A stretch of DNA of 64,000 bases, from positions 53,856 through 117,855 of the forward strand of contig NZ_JAETXM010000013.1 of NCBI RefSeq assembly GCF_024494465.1, given 5' to 3'. Both the position numbers and the translations under genes were made by a program. Positions 7,187 through 16,589 of the stretch are shown here, one piece after another. Source of the DNA: Bacillus sp. V3B (GTDB lineage Bacteria > Bacillota > Bacilli > Bacillales > Cytobacillaceae). The notes below the pieces were generated by a model, which did no database searches, was not told the DNA's origin, and was given only the letters and a program-made list of their open reading frames with translations. The number at the start of each line of letters is the position of its first letter. The stretch's first letter is position 1.

Positions 7187-9856
7187 TTATTTTGCAGCTA
7201 CCGCTACTTCTTCTTTTTTTTCATGACGAATCGTTGCTTGTGCAGCAGCAAGACGTGCTAATGGTACACGGTATGGTGAACAGCTGACATAATCTAATCC
7301 TGCTTTGTAACAGAATTCAATAGAGCTTTTTTCACCGCCATGCTCCCCACAAATACCTGTTTTCAACTTCGGCTTAACAGAACGGCCAAGCTTGACTCCT
7401 GTTTCAACTAGTTTACCAACTCCTTGTTGATCAAGAACAGCAAATGGATTTTCCGGAAGAACTTTTTGCTCTGTATATGCTTGTAAAAACTTTCCTTCTG
7501 CATCATCACGGCTATAGCCAAAGGTTGTCTGCGTTAAGTCATTTGTTCCAAATGAGAAAAAGTCAGCTTCTTCTGCAATTTCATCAGCGGTTAAAGCAGC
7601 ACGTGGAATTTCAATCATCGTTCCTACTAAATAATCAAAACCAATACCGTTCTCTTCCTTCACTTTATCCGCTGTCTCATTAACAAGTTGACGCATACGT
7701 TTTAGCTCATTTACATGACCTACTAATGGAATCATGATTTCTGGTTTCACTAGTAATCCTTTTTCCGTTAACGTTACAACCGCATTAAAGATTGCTCTTG
7801 CTTGCATTTCATAAATTTCTGGGAATATCATACCTAAACGACAACCACGATGTCCAAGCATTGGATTAAACTCTGCTAATTGATTGACCTTTTTCAAAAG
7901 AAACTCTTTTTCCTTCAATTCTGCTGAATCAGGAGCTGTCAGTTGAAGCGTCGTCACTTCTACTAAAAGTTCTTCTTTATCTGGTAAAAATTCATGCATT
8001 GGAGGATCAAGTAAGCGAATCGTAACCGGATGACCTTCCATGGCTTCAAAAATGCCTTCAAAATCACCTTGTTGCATTGGCAAAAGTTTTTCAAGTGCTA
8101 TCATACGTTCATCATAATTTTCTGCTAGAATCATTTCCTGAACAATCGGAATCCGTTTTGGGTCCATGAACATATGCTCTGTACGACATAAACCAATTCC
8201 ACCCGCACCGAATTCTAATGCTTTTTTAGCATCTTCTGGATTATCAGCATTTGCACGAACACCTAAGAATCTAGCTTCGTCTGCCCAAGAGAGTAAAAGT
8301 TGGAATTCATCAGAAAGTTGTGGATCAATCATTGGGATTTCACCTAACATAATTTCCCCTGTTGAGCCGTCAATCGTAATAATATCTCCATATTGAACAA
8401 CCGTGTCCCCTACAGAAAATTTCTTAGCATTCAAATCAATTTTTAATGTTTCACAACCACAAATACAAGCTTTTCCCATTCCGCGTGCTACTACAGCAGC
8501 GTGACTTGTCATTCCACCACGACTTGTCACAATGGCTTGTGCAGCTACAATGCCATGTATATCATCTGGAGTTGTTTCTGGACGTACGAGAATCACTTTT
8601 TTACCTTCATTGCCTAATTGCTCTGCTTCATCTGCATCGAATACAACTGCCCCTGTTGCCGCACCAGGTGATGCAGGTAATCCTTTTGCCAATTGTTTAC
8701 GTTCAAACGAATCATCAATACGACGATGAAGCAATTGATCCAATTGCTCTGGATCTACACGAAGTAACGCAGTCTTTTTATCAATAATCCCTTCTTTTAC
8801 CATTTCAACAGCAATCCGGATAGCCGCTTGTGCTGTACGCTTTCCAGTTCGAGTTTGCAAAATATAAAGTTCTCCACGTTCAACCGTAAATTCAATATCT
8901 TGCATATCTTGATAATGCTGTTCAAGCAGTTGACATGTATCTGTAAATTTCTTAAATACATTTGGCATATCCTGTTCAAGTATATGAATCGGTTGTGGTG
9001 TGCGAATTCCTGCAACTACATCTTCCCCTTGAGCATTAATTAAATATTCTCCATAAAGGATATGTTCTCCGGTTGAAGGATTACGTGTAAAAGCAACACC
9101 TGTTCCAGAATCGTTCCCCATATTACCAAAGACCATACTTTGAATGTTAACAGCGGTTCCCAGATGATCAGGTATTTTGTTTAGGCGACGATAAATAATA
9201 GCCCGTTGATTATTCCAAGAATCAAAGACAGAATTAATGGATAAAAACATTTGTTGTTTTGGATCTTGTGGAAAATCATTTTTCGTATGCTTTTTAACAA
9301 TTCCCTTATAACCTTCAATAACTTCCTTCCAATCTTCAGCTGTTAATTCAGGATCCGTTGTATAACCCTTTTTCTCTCTTATTTCTTCTAAATATTGTTC
9401 AAAGTAAAAAACATCAATACTTAAAACTACATTACTAAACATTTGAATAAAACGACGGTAAGAATCATAGGCAAAACGAGCGTTTCCTGTTAAGTGAGCC
9501 ACGCCTTTAACTGTTTCGTCGTTCATTCCTAGGTTCAAAACGGTATCCATCATTCCAGGCATAGAGAAAACGGATCCTGATCGAACAGAGACAAGCAATG
9601 GATTCGTTGGATCACCTAGCTTCTTACCTGTTTTTTCTTCAAGGGTTTGAAGTGCCGATAATATTTGAACTTCTACAGGTTCTGATATTTTCTTTCCCGC
9701 TTCGTAGTAATCATTACAAGCTTGCGTTGAAATAGTAAAACCAAAAGGAACAGGAAGACCAATTTTTGTCATTTCTGCTAGATTAGCTCCTTTTCCACCA
9801 AGTAAATCTTTCATTTCACTATTTCCTTCATTAAATAGGTAAACAAATTTATTCAT
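7187..9856 (-). CDS. ppdK: Pyruvate, phosphate dikinase
   Basis: About 889 residues. N-terminal ATP-binding domain (KGANLAEMTKIGLPVPFGFT), central phosphohistidine domain with GGMTSHAAVVARGMG (catalytic His about 455) and C-terminal PEP/pyruvate barrel with GICGEHGG (catalytic Cys about 835). It reversibly converts pyruvate, ATP and Pi to PEP, AMP and PPi in the cytoplasm. Three consecutive ATGs are possible; the third (9856) has the best spacing to GGAAGGGG and gives the family N-terminus MNKFVYLF. The first (9862) would overlap the upstream regulator's stop. It forms an operon with its regulator. Confidence 0.96.
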   Translation of the reverse strand: MNKFVYLFNEGNSEMKDLLGGKGANLAEMTKIGLPVPFGFTISTQACNDYYEAGKKISEPVEVQILSALQTLEEKTGKKLGDPTNPLLVSVRSGSVFSMPGMMDTVLNLGMNDETVKGVAHLTGNARFAYDSYRRFIQMFSNVVLSIDVFYFEQYLEEIREKKGYTTDPELTAEDWKEVIEGYKGIVKKHTKNDFPQDPKQQMFLSINSVFDSWNNQRAIIYRRLNKIPDHLGTAVNIQSMVFGNMGNDSGTGVAFTRNPSTGEHILYGEYLINAQGEDVVAGIRTPQPIHILEQDMPNVFKKFTDTCQLLEQHYQDMQDIEFTVERGELYILQTRTGKRTAQAAIRIAVEMVKEGIIDKKTALLRVDPEQLDQLLHRRIDDSFERKQLAKGLPASPGAATGAVVFDADEAEQLGNEGKKVILVRPETTPDDIHGIVAAQAIVTSRGGMTSHAAVVARGMGKACICGCETLKIDLNAKKFSVGDTVVQYGDIITIDGSTGEIMLGEIPMIDPQLSDEFQLLLSWADEARFLGVRANADNPEDAKKALEFGAGGIGLCRTEHMFMDPKRIPIVQEMILAENYDERMIALEKLLPMQQGDFEGIFEAMEGHPVTIRLLDPPMHEFLPDKEELLVEVTTLQLTAPDSAELKEKEFLLKKVNQLAEFNPMLGHRGCRLGMIFPEIYEMQARAIFNAVVTLTEKGLLVKPEIMIPLVGHVNELKRMRQLVNETADKVKEENGIGFDYLVGTMIEIPRAALTADEIAEEADFFSFGTNDLTQTTFGYSRDDAEGKFLQAYTEQKVLPENPFAVLDQQGVGKLVETGVKLGRSVKPKLKTGICGEHGGEKSSIEFCYKAGLDYVSCSPYRVPLARLAAAQATIRHEKKEEVAVAAK

Positions 9857-9858
9857 CA

Positions 9859-10686
9859 TCATTGACCCCTTCCACTTTTCAACACGTCAGTAATTAATCC
9901 TGCTGTCTCTTCAACAGCTTTATTCGAAACATTAATGATCGGGCATCCAACCCGTTTCATAATTTTTTCAGCATATTCCAATTCTTCAAGAATTCTTTCA
10001 AAACTTGCATAATTTGCTTCTGATTTTAACCCCATTGAAATGAGACGTTCTTTTCGAATTTCATTTAATTTATCTGGTGTAATAATCAATCCAACACATT
10101 TATTTCGTCGAACACGAAAAAGCTCGTCAGGAGGTGAAACTTCAGGAACTAACGGGACATTCGCCACCTTATACCCTTGATGGGCAAGATACATCGAGAG
10201 CGGTGTTTTGGATGTACGAGAAACACCAATTAATACAATATCAGCACGTATCACCCCACGTGGGTCACGACCATCATCATATTTAACGGCAAATTCAATC
10301 GCTTCCACCCTTCTAAAATAATCATCATCTAGCTTTCTCAATAATTTAGGTTGATGATTAGGCTCCTTTTTAAACTGTTTCTTAAAGGCACCCATTAGCG
10401 GATTCAATAAATCAACAGCCATAATCCCCTCTTCATTTGCACGCTGATCTAAATATGCCTTCAATTCAGGGATAACAATCGTATAAGCAATAATAGAATT
10501 ACTCTGCATGGCTATTTGAATAACTGCTTCAATATCTTCCGTATCCTCAGCGTAGGAATGGCGGCGAATATCCACCTGACCCCCATTAAACTGAGTAGCC
10601 ACCGCTTTTACAACAAACTCAGCGGTTTCCCCAACTGAATCTGAAACTACGTAAACAACTTCTTTTTCTGAAAATATAATGTTCAC
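9859..10686 (-). CDS. yqfL: PPDK regulatory protein (bifunctional kinase/pyrophosphorylase, DUF299)
   Basis: 275 residues. The start VVSDSVGETAEFVVKAVA and the P-loop GVSRTSKTPLSMYLA (about 152-166) define the PPDK/PEP-synthase regulatory family. These enzymes inactivate PPDK by ADP-dependent threonine phosphorylation next to the catalytic His and reactivate it by Pi-dependent dephosphorylation. Its stop touches the start of ppdK, so the two are translated from one message, which fits the assignment. In B. subtilis the homologue sits next to ccpN instead; here it accompanies its enzyme substrate. Confidence 0.94.
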   Translation of the reverse strand: MNIIFSEKEVVYVVSDSVGETAEFVVKAVATQFNGGQVDIRRHSYAEDTEDIEAVIQIAMQSNSIIAYTIVIPELKAYLDQRANEEGIMAVDLLNPLMGAFKKQFKKEPNHQPKLLRKLDDDYFRRVEAIEFAVKYDDGRDPRGVIRADIVLIGVSRTSKTPLSMYLAHQGYKVANVPLVPEVSPPDELFRVRRNKCVGLIITPDKLNEIRKERLISMGLKSEANYASFERILEELEYAEKIMKRVGCPIINVSNKAVEETAGLITDVLKSGRGQ

Positions 10687-10939
10687 ACCCTTTTCTTCGA
10701 TGAGGGATTTTAGAAACCTATTAGAGCTGGATTTTCTTCAATCATCCATATATAAAATGTATTATTTTCCCAGATAAAAAGTAACTCTTTTAAAGGAACT
10801 CTTTAATATCTTGCTCAAACCCACCACCACTAATAAATTATTTATTATTTTTAAATAGGTTATACTTTTTATGAATATAGCATAACACATTAAAAAAAAC
10901 TCGTGTACTATTTTTTGTGAAAAAATAAACATTTTTTTA

Positions 10940-10956
10940 GAAAGTAAGCACTTTCA
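10940..10956. promoter_or_regulatory. cre-like inverted repeat upstream of yqfL-ppdK
   Basis: GAAAGT-AAGC-ACTTTC is a perfect inverted repeat. Read on the minus strand as TGAAAGTGCTTACT it differs from the CcpA cre consensus at two positions. It is about 260 nt upstream of the yqfL start in an AT-rich gap (10687-11095) that otherwise holds only a terminator. Weak evidence for catabolite control. Confidence 0.3.
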
Positions 10957-10973
10957 AATTTATTATATTACAA

Positions 10974-11020
10974 AAAAAGATAGATAAGTAGACTTCGAAA
11001 GCTACTTTTATCTATCTTTT
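10974..11020 (-). terminator. Terminator of the SRPBCC gene
   Basis: Long stem AAAAGATAGATAA-GTAG/CTAC-TT-TTATCTATCTTTT; seven T follow on the minus strand. Confidence 0.8.
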
Positions 11021-11095
11021 CTCTTATTTATTTATTTTAAACATCATTATAGTTATACATGCTTGATCAACCTGTTTAATTATTCCTTCACATAT

Positions 11096-11551
11096 TCAAT
11101 AAAGTTCTCTCGCGACTTCCTCTATTTTTTGCCCGACAGCAATCGTAAACTCTTCTGTCATTTCTGGTATACTTGATTTTAAAATAGGATTGACTATTTT
11201 GGCTAACGTTCCTTCTGCAGTAATATCAAGATAACCGGTCATGCTTGTTTTATTCTTTGTAAGTATCGTTGCCTCAAAGTAACCACTCCCTATAAACTTT
11301 TCATTCAAACCGATAAGAATAAAATTCACCTTTTCTGGTTCAACCCAATCCGTTATTTCTACTTTTAAATGAATTTTTTTCTTCATAACCCCTAGATTAC
11401 TTTTAAACTTCCAAGTTGATTCTCTTTCATTGAGAATCTCGTGTTCTATATAGCCTGGAACAAGCGGAGCCCAATGATCCATTGAATGAACAAACTTCCA
11501 AACTGTATGAATAGGTACATTAACGACCATTTTGTGTAAATGAGAAGACAT
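11096..11551 (-). CDS. SRPBCC (START-like) family protein, CoxG-type
   Basis: 151 residues. The N-terminal pattern VNVPIHTVWKFVHSMDHWAPLVPGY and the C-terminal long helix are typical of SRPBCC ligand-binding proteins, closest in feel to CoxG/CO dehydrogenase subunit G relatives. No cox genes are near, so a CO role is not implied. The start at 11551 follows a strong AAAGGAGGTGTTTTT site; the reading frame opens 16 codons earlier without one. Ligand unknown. Single gene with its own terminator. Confidence 0.8.
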   Translation of the reverse strand: MSSHLHKMVVNVPIHTVWKFVHSMDHWAPLVPGYIEHEILNERESTWKFKSNLGVMKKKIHLKVEITDWVEPEKVNFILIGLNEKFIGSGYFEATILTKNKTSMTGYLDITAEGTLAKIVNPILKSSIPEMTEEFTIAVGQKIEEVARELY

Positions 11552-11700
11552 AAAAACACCTCCTTTATTGTCGCTGTTCATGGTATAGTCATATTCCATG
11601 TTACTTCGTAATATTCATTTTTTATAAAAACAAAGATAGTGAAGTAGGATACAAAAGTAAACAGATCTCAAATCTATAGTTTCTAGAATAAAGTCAAAAA

Positions 11701-11724
11701 AGTGTTCCTTTGTGAAGGAACACT
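11701..11724 (-). terminator. Terminator of the HD-domain gene
   Basis: 10-bp stem AGTGTTCCTT/AAGGAACACT with a TGTG loop; six T on the minus strand. Confidence 0.9.
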
Positions 11725-11732
11725 CATGAAAG

Positions 11733-12248
11733 CTAATCAATAAGCTCTTTATCAATTTTTTGATCTAAACGCTGTAATAAACGGTATGCACGATGTTGTT
11801 CAATTTTTCTGTAATGATGACTTCCCCCGGGCTCCTCATCTTTTTCATCCGCTTTTTTAATAATTGCTTGTAACGGTGTCCTGACAATTTCACCACCAGG
11901 AAAATAAGAATCTGTATGAAATAAAATTGCTAAAGCGATTTCCTTTGCTTTTATTGGATTTTCTCCAAGTCGAATCAATAATTTATGGGCTCTTTCTGCC
12001 CCTTTTATCGCATGAATATCATTTTGCCGGTACAAGTCGTAGTCCCATTTCCCATTTTTGTACCAAGTGTAATGTCCAATATCATGTAAAAAGCCCGCTT
12101 TAGCAGCACTATCTACATCAACATTATTCTTCTTAGCGTATTGAAAGGCATGATAAGATACAGCAATGGCATGAGCTAAACCAGATCGTTTCACATATTT
12201 TTGGGCAATTCGATGGTTAAAAATATCTATTAACGAAACATCTCTCAT
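11733..12248 (-). CDS. HD-domain phosphohydrolase
   Basis: 171 residues. HD-superfamily metal ligands are visible: an N-terminal His (LAHAIAVSYHA), the paired FLHDIGHYTWY and a later ILFHTDSYFPG. HD proteins hydrolyse phosphomono- or diesters such as nucleotides; the substrate here is not shown by the sequence. The start at 12248 follows GGAGGGAGAATAT; an upstream in-frame extension of nine codons contains that site, so it is not coding. Divergent from ppaC. Confidence 0.8.
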   Translation of the reverse strand: MRDVSLIDIFNHRIAQKYVKRSGLAHAIAVSYHAFQYAKKNNVDVDSAAKAGFLHDIGHYTWYKNGKWDYDLYRQNDIHAIKGAERAHKLLIRLGENPIKAKEIALAILFHTDSYFPGGEIVRTPLQAIIKKADEKDEEPGGSHHYRKIEQHRAYRLLQRLDQKIDKELID

Positions 12249-12597
12249 ATATTCTCCCTCCATTAAATAAGTCACTGACCATCTTATCTAAGAAAACGAG
12301 CAAAATAATATTTTATCTATATTACTCTTTTTTCCATTAGGATGACAACTAATTTATCTTTTTCCTATTATATTTTTCATTATATAAATGGTCACTTTAT
12401 GAAGTTTTATTAATATGGAATGATTTTATCGGAAATCTTCTATTTCTGACTAATTGAATGGGAAATAGATAAAAATATGAATAAAATAGACTTTTTTTTT
12501 TCAAAAATGTGTTAATATATTCTTTGAATGAAGATTTATATTGCTATATGGATAAAAATCTTCACAAATAATTATCTCTATAATAAGGAGCACAAAA
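12249..12597. promoter_or_regulatory. Divergent promoter region; 5' leader hairpin of ppaC
   Basis: AT-rich 349-nt gap. A TATATT -10-like element lies at 12516-12521. A 9-bp inverted repeat TGAAGATTT/AAATCTTCA (12529-12537 and 12556-12564) would sit at the very 5' end of the resulting mRNA, 33 nt before the ppaC start. It may stabilise the message. Nothing else is recognised here. Confidence 0.35.
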
Positions 12598-13530
12598 ATG
12601 GAAAAAACACTTATTTTCGGACATAAAAACCCAGATACAGACACGATTTGTTCAGCCATTGCATATGCACATTTAAAATCAGCAATTGGCATAAATGCTG
12701 AGCCTGTCCGTCTTGGCGAAATTAATGGAGAAACACAATATGCACTAGATTACTTTCAGGTGAATGTACCACGTTTAGTCGAAAAGGTAGCTTCTGAAGC
12801 AAGTCAAGTCATATTGGTAGATCACAATGAGCGTCAGCAAAGTGCTGATGATATTGATGAAGTTCGTGTACTTGAGGTTATTGATCATCATCGTATTGCA
12901 AATTTTCAAACGAGCGACCCCCTTTACTATCGTGCAGAACCAGTTGGCTGTACAACAACAATTTTAAACAAAATTTACAAAGAGCATGGAGTTGAAATAA
13001 AAAAAGAAATCGCTGGTTTAATGCTTTCAGCAATCATTTCTGATTCTTTATTATTTAAATCTCCCACATGCACAGAACAAGATATTGCTGCAGCGCATGA
13101 ATTAGCTGAAATCGCTGGCGTTGACGCAGAAAAGTATGGCTTAGAGATGTTAAAAGCCGGTGCCGATTTAAGTGATAAGACGATAGAACAATTAATTACA
13201 CTTGATGCAAAAGAATTTGACATGGGGAATTACAAAGTTATGATCGCTCAAGTCAATGCAGTAGACACGAAAGATGTTCTTTCCCGTCAAAAAGAAATTG
13301 AAGAAGCCATTTCAACGTTGATTGCAGATAAAAAGCTTGATTTATTCTTATTTGTTGTCACAGATATCTTGACAAATGATTCAGTTGGACTTGCGCTTGG
13401 TACAATGACAAATGCAGTTGAAAAAGCGTTTAATACGAAGCTTGATAATAATACTGCCCTATTAGAAGGTGTCGTATCCCGCAAAAAACAAATTGTGCCT
13501 GTATTAACAGATACACTAAAATCTCTATAG
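12598..13530 (+). CDS. ppaC: Manganese-dependent inorganic pyrophosphatase
   Basis: 310 residues, DHH-family (family II) pyrophosphatase. Metal-binding motifs: [17 protein letters not shown] (8-24), VDHNE (about 76) and the DHH triad in VIDHHRI (about 96); DHHA2 C-terminal domain with the substrate-binding SRKKQ near 295. It hydrolyses PPi to Pi, pulling biosynthetic reactions forward. The length matches the usual 309. The ATG follows ATAAGGAGCACAAAA. Monocistronic, with a terminator shared with the convergent acetyltransferase. Confidence 0.97.
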   Translation: MEKTLIFGHKNPDTDTICSAIAYAHLKSAIGINAEPVRLGEINGETQYALDYFQVNVPRLVEKVASEASQVILVDHNERQQSADDIDEVRVLEVIDHHRIANFQTSDPLYYRAEPVGCTTTILNKIYKEHGVEIKKEIAGLMLSAIISDSLLFKSPTCTEQDIAAAHELAEIAGVDAEKYGLEMLKAGADLSDKTIEQLITLDAKEFDMGNYKVMIAQVNAVDTKDVLSRQKEIEEAISTLIADKKLDLFLFVVTDILTNDSVGLALGTMTNAVEKAFNTKLDNNTALLEGVVSRKKQIVPVLTDTLKSL

Positions 13531-13572
13531 AATAATAAAAAGCATGGATTGATATCCATGCTTTTTATTATT
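13531..13572. terminator. Bidirectional terminator, ppaC / GNAT
   Basis: 19-bp perfect stem with a TGAT loop; the A/T outer stem gives a T-tract on both strands. Confidence 0.9.
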
Positions 13573-13577
13573 CCTTT

Positions 13578-14051
13578 TTACACTAGTACTCTGTCGTTGA
13601 CATACATAATCATGGCAATTTCATCACAATGATGTAACTTCGGACAGTGAATGCAATCTTTCCATACCTTTTGTGGCATATTGTCTTTAACAGTTACTTC
13701 AAATCCACACTTTTGAAAAAACTCAACTTGATACGTAAGTGAAATTAACTTATCAATTCCTAATCTTTTTGTTTCTTCTATGATCGTTTCCACTAATAAC
13801 TTTCCGATTCCTGCTTTTTTCATTGAAGAATCCACAACCAGCGAACGAATTTCTGCTAATTGTTTATCTAAAATGGTCAAACTTGCAGACCCTACCACTT
13901 TTCCATCAACAATCGCCACAAAAATAGAAAAAACATTCTGATATAACGACTCTTTTGTTCGAGGTAAAACGATCTCTTTGTCTGAATAAATATTGATTAA
14001 ATCATATAATGTATCTATATCCGAAATGTTCGCTCTTCTAATCTCAATCAT
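13578..14051 (-). CDS. GNAT N-acetyltransferase, short ArgA-like type
   Basis: 157 residues. The GNAT acetyl-CoA loop is visible in VDSSMKKAGIGKLLVETI (about 75-92). The C-terminal KVWKDCIHCPKLHHCDEIAM, with clustered Cys and His, is characteristic of the short N-acetylglutamate-synthase-like GNATs; acetylation of glutamate is possible but unproven. The start at 14051 follows AAAGGTGAGGACAACA; a GTG four codons upstream lies inside that site. No arg genes are near. Confidence 0.8.
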   Translation of the reverse strand: MIEIRRANISDIDTLYDLINIYSDKEIVLPRTKESLYQNVFSIFVAIVDGKVVGSASLTILDKQLAEIRSLVVDSSMKKAGIGKLLVETIIEETKRLGIDKLISLTYQVEFFQKCGFEVTVKDNMPQKVWKDCIHCPKLHHCDEIAMIMYVNDRVLV

Positions 14052-14203
14052 TGTTGTCCTCACCTTTATCTAATTATCTTTAATTGCTTTTATCATACTT
14101 CATTTTCAGAAAAAGTCAATAATTAATCACAAAAATGTATAAATATAAAAAATATTTTATTAATCGTTTCATCTTATGAAGGATAAAAGATAAAGATACA
14201 AAT

Positions 14204-14241
14204 AAAAAACAGCCAAGTGTGAAATAACTTAGCTGTTTTTT
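14204..14241 (-). terminator. Terminator of ppiB
   Basis: Imperfect stem AAAAAACAGC...GCTGTTTTTT with one mismatch; T-tracts on both strands. Confidence 0.8.
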
Positions 14242-14255
14242 TAATGACTTACTTT

Positions 14256-14693
14256 TTAAGCTTCTACCATTTCTACTTTTTCCATGACATCGCCATTTTT
14301 CATAGCAAGTACCGTTTCCATACCTGATGTTACTTTTCCAAAAACCGTATGAACACCATTTAAATGTGGTTGTGGTTCATGAACGATGAAAAATTGGCTT
14401 CCACCTGTATCTCTACCTGCATGTGCCATCGATAAGGATCCTGCTTCATGTTTATGTGGATTTCCTTCTGTTTCACATTTGATCGTATACCCTGGGCCAC
14501 CAGTACCATTTCCATTTGGATCTCCACCTTGACTCACAAAACTAGGGATGACTCGGTGAAAAGTAAGCCCATTATAAAAACCTTCATTAATAAGCTTTTC
14601 AAAGTTTGCCACTGTTTCAGGTGCTTCATTAGGAAATAAATCAAATTCAATCTTTTCCCCATTTTGCATCAGTATGTATCCTTTTTTCGCCAT
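14256..14693 (-). CDS. ppiB: Peptidyl-prolyl cis-trans isomerase, cyclophilin type
   Basis: 145 residues, single cyclophilin domain without signal peptide, so cytoplasmic. Active-site blocks: [15 protein letters not shown] (catalytic Arg), [15 protein letters not shown] and [12 protein letters not shown]. It speeds proline isomerisation during folding. The start at 14693 follows AAAGGAGATGTTGATA and gives the length of B. subtilis PpiB (143); upstream in-frame codons contain the ribosome binding site. Own terminator. Confidence 0.96.
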   Translation of the reverse strand: MAKKGYILMQNGEKIEFDLFPNEAPETVANFEKLINEGFYNGLTFHRVIPSFVSQGGDPNGNGTGGPGYTIKCETEGNPHKHEAGSLSMAHAGRDTGGSQFFIVHEPQPHLNGVHTVFGKVTSGMETVLAMKNGDVMEKVEMVEA

Positions 14694-14774
14694 TATCAAC
14701 ATCTCCTTTTGGTTAATCAAAACACAATTAATCATATCATTATTTCGATCATATCACAAAGAAAAGGGCATACT

Positions 14775-15596
14775 TCATTTTCTTGTGTTTTCCGACTCAA
14801 AATAATGAGCCAATTCCAGGATCATTGCACCCATCCGTTCATGCTCAGGTACAACAATACGTGAGATCTCCTCTTCTCTTAATGCTTCAGCTGTCACCTT
14901 TCCTACTGCTGTGGCAATGGTTTTATCTGCAAAAGCTGCTTTTATCTCATTCAAATACCCTTTTTGGCTTGCATATTCAAATAACGAGTGAACTTGAATG
15001 GCTGTTGTAAAGCAAACAGCATCTATAGATCCTGCCATTAATTCTTGGCATAGAGTTTCAACTGTTTCTTGTAATGGTGGAATATGCTGATAAGGAAGTA
15101 ATTGAGTTGTGGCCGCACCCTTCGTTTCTAAAAACTGCATTAATTTTGGTGCTTTTTCACCGTGGAGCTGGACAACAACTCTTTGTGCTGAAAAATCAAT
15201 ATCCTCTAGCTGTCGAATAAGACTCTGCGTTGTACCATTATCATCTGATGCAACAGGTTGAATCTGCCATTTCCTTAATGCGGCAGCCGTTTTATAACCT
15301 CTTGAGGCCACTTTCGCTTGCTCTACTTGTTTGATGAAATCTGCTTTAACACCTAGATCTTCCGCTTGTTCTAGCAATACTTGAAAACCAATTCCTGTTG
15401 TAAAGATGACCCAATCAGCACCCTCTGCCACAAATGTTCTTAAATCACGTTTCACTTCCTCTTCTGCTTTAAAAACCGTTCCTTGCAATGAACGAACACT
15501 CGCTTTTCCACCTTGTTTCTCAATTAACGTCGACATTTCTTCTGTTTTACGTGATGCACCTAATACGATATGCTTTCCTACCAAGGATTTTCCCAT
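14775..15596 (-). CDS. yjjA: Uroporphyrinogen-III synthase-like (HemD family) protein
   Basis: 273 residues with the two-lobed HemD pattern: VLGASRKTEEMSTLIEKQGG at the start, WVIFTTGIGF (first lobe), DAVCFTTAIQVHSLFEYA and IATAVGKVTAEALREE (second lobe). It stands alone instead of in the hem operon, as does B. subtilis YjjA, and may be a paralogue with a different substrate instead of the haem-pathway enzyme. The start at 15596 follows AGAGGTGTTGGTA; the TTG six codons upstream overlaps this site. Confidence 0.78.
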   Translation of the reverse strand: MGKSLVGKHIVLGASRKTEEMSTLIEKQGGKASVRSLQGTVFKAEEEVKRDLRTFVAEGADWVIFTTGIGFQVLLEQAEDLGVKADFIKQVEQAKVASRGYKTAAALRKWQIQPVASDDNGTTQSLIRQLEDIDFSAQRVVVQLHGEKAPKLMQFLETKGAATTQLLPYQHIPPLQETVETLCQELMAGSIDAVCFTTAIQVHSLFEYASQKGYLNEIKAAFADKTIATAVGKVTAEALREEEISRIVVPEHERMGAMILELAHYFESENTRK

Positions 15597-15681
15597 TACC
15601 AACACCTCTTCCAAAAAGTTATATATCTGTTGCCATTTTTACATAGAATCCAGTATTTTACTAGTAATTTTTAAATCAAAA

Positions 15682-15710
15682 AACCCTCGATCACTACAGG
15701 GACCGAGGTT
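15682..15710 (-). terminator. Terminator of the HAD gene operon
   Basis: AACC-TCG...CGA-GGTT stem with one bulged C and a T-tract (GGGTTTTTTG) on the minus strand. Confidence 0.75.
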
Positions 15711-15756
15711 TTTTATAATTAAGCATTAAAGATATCCTCCACTGATGGGGGGTTCT

Positions 15757-16557
15757 TTATCGAGTTTCTTTTACCTTTAAACTGTCCAAAATCGTAAACA
15801 GTTCCTCTAAGCGACTAATTTCGTAATCTGGAACCACTTCGTTTCGTTCTTTTTCGTGACGATTAATCCAAACCGATTTTATTCCAGCACGTTTTGCACC
15901 AAGAATATCAGTCATAAGATTATCGCCAACCATTAGTACTTGATTTTTTTCGAGATTTAGTAATGAAAGAGCATGTTCAAAAATCATTGGATCAGGTTTT
16001 CCCCTTCCAAAAGCACCTGAGATGACAATTTGATCAAAATAAGGAACCAATTCAGGTGTAATCTCCAGCTTTGTATTTTGCAAATCTGGAGATCCATTTG
16101 TCAATAACAAAAGTTTGTATTTTCCCTTTAACTGATCCAATATGTTATAGCTATCTTCATATACAAATGGTTTACGTCGTCTCTCTTCTGGAAATCGTTC
16201 CGCTAAAATAGTAGCAAAGTCATCGTCATCGACACCATGAACCTGCAAACCTCTTTTCCATGCTTCCTTACGATATTCTGGTACAATTTCTTTCATTTTT
16301 CGAAATTGATCATGGTCATCAAGAAAGTTTCCCCATAAGCCTTCAAACGGATTAATTCCGATCATTTGTGTAAATGGGTATGTTTCATAGCTAGAGTAAA
16401 GTTTTCTCGCTTCTTCTCGAACAGATTCCTCAAGCTTTTCAGGATGGAGATCATATTTTTCAGCGGCTACTACACAAGTAGCAACAAATGCTTCCTTTAC
16501 ACTTTTTTGATCCCACAGCAACGTATCATCAAGATCAAAAAAAATCGCTTCAATCAT
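15757..16557 (-). CDS. HAD-superfamily phosphatase (YsaA-like)
   Basis: 266 residues. HAD motif [11 protein letters not shown] (nucleophile Asp8), motif [11 protein letters not shown], motif III Lys in [10 protein letters not shown] and motif [14 protein letters not shown]. The helical cap sits between motifs I and II, as in the HAD-IA group. Likely a cytoplasmic phosphatase of small phosphometabolites; substrate unknown. The ATG follows AGAGGGATTCTAGT. It starts 32 nt after the aminotransferase stop and shares its terminator, so it is probably the second gene of that operon. Confidence 0.86.
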   Translation of the reverse strand: MIEAIFFDLDDTLLWDQKSVKEAFVATCVVAAEKYDLHPEKLEESVREEARKLYSSYETYPFTQMIGINPFEGLWGNFLDDHDQFRKMKEIVPEYRKEAWKRGLQVHGVDDDDFATILAERFPEERRRKPFVYEDSYNILDQLKGKYKLLLLTNGSPDLQNTKLEITPELVPYFDQIVISGAFGRGKPDPMIFEHALSLLNLEKNQVLMVGDNLMTDILGAKRAGIKSVWINRHEKERNEVVPDYEISRLEELFTILDSLKVKETR

Positions 16558-16589
16558 ACTAGAATCCCTCTTCCTTTGAAAAATTCAAA

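Noticed and set aside
14775..15010. Frames opposite the HemD-like gene
   Set aside because: Antisense shadows without ribosome binding sites or conserved motifs, as for similar frames opposite most genes here.
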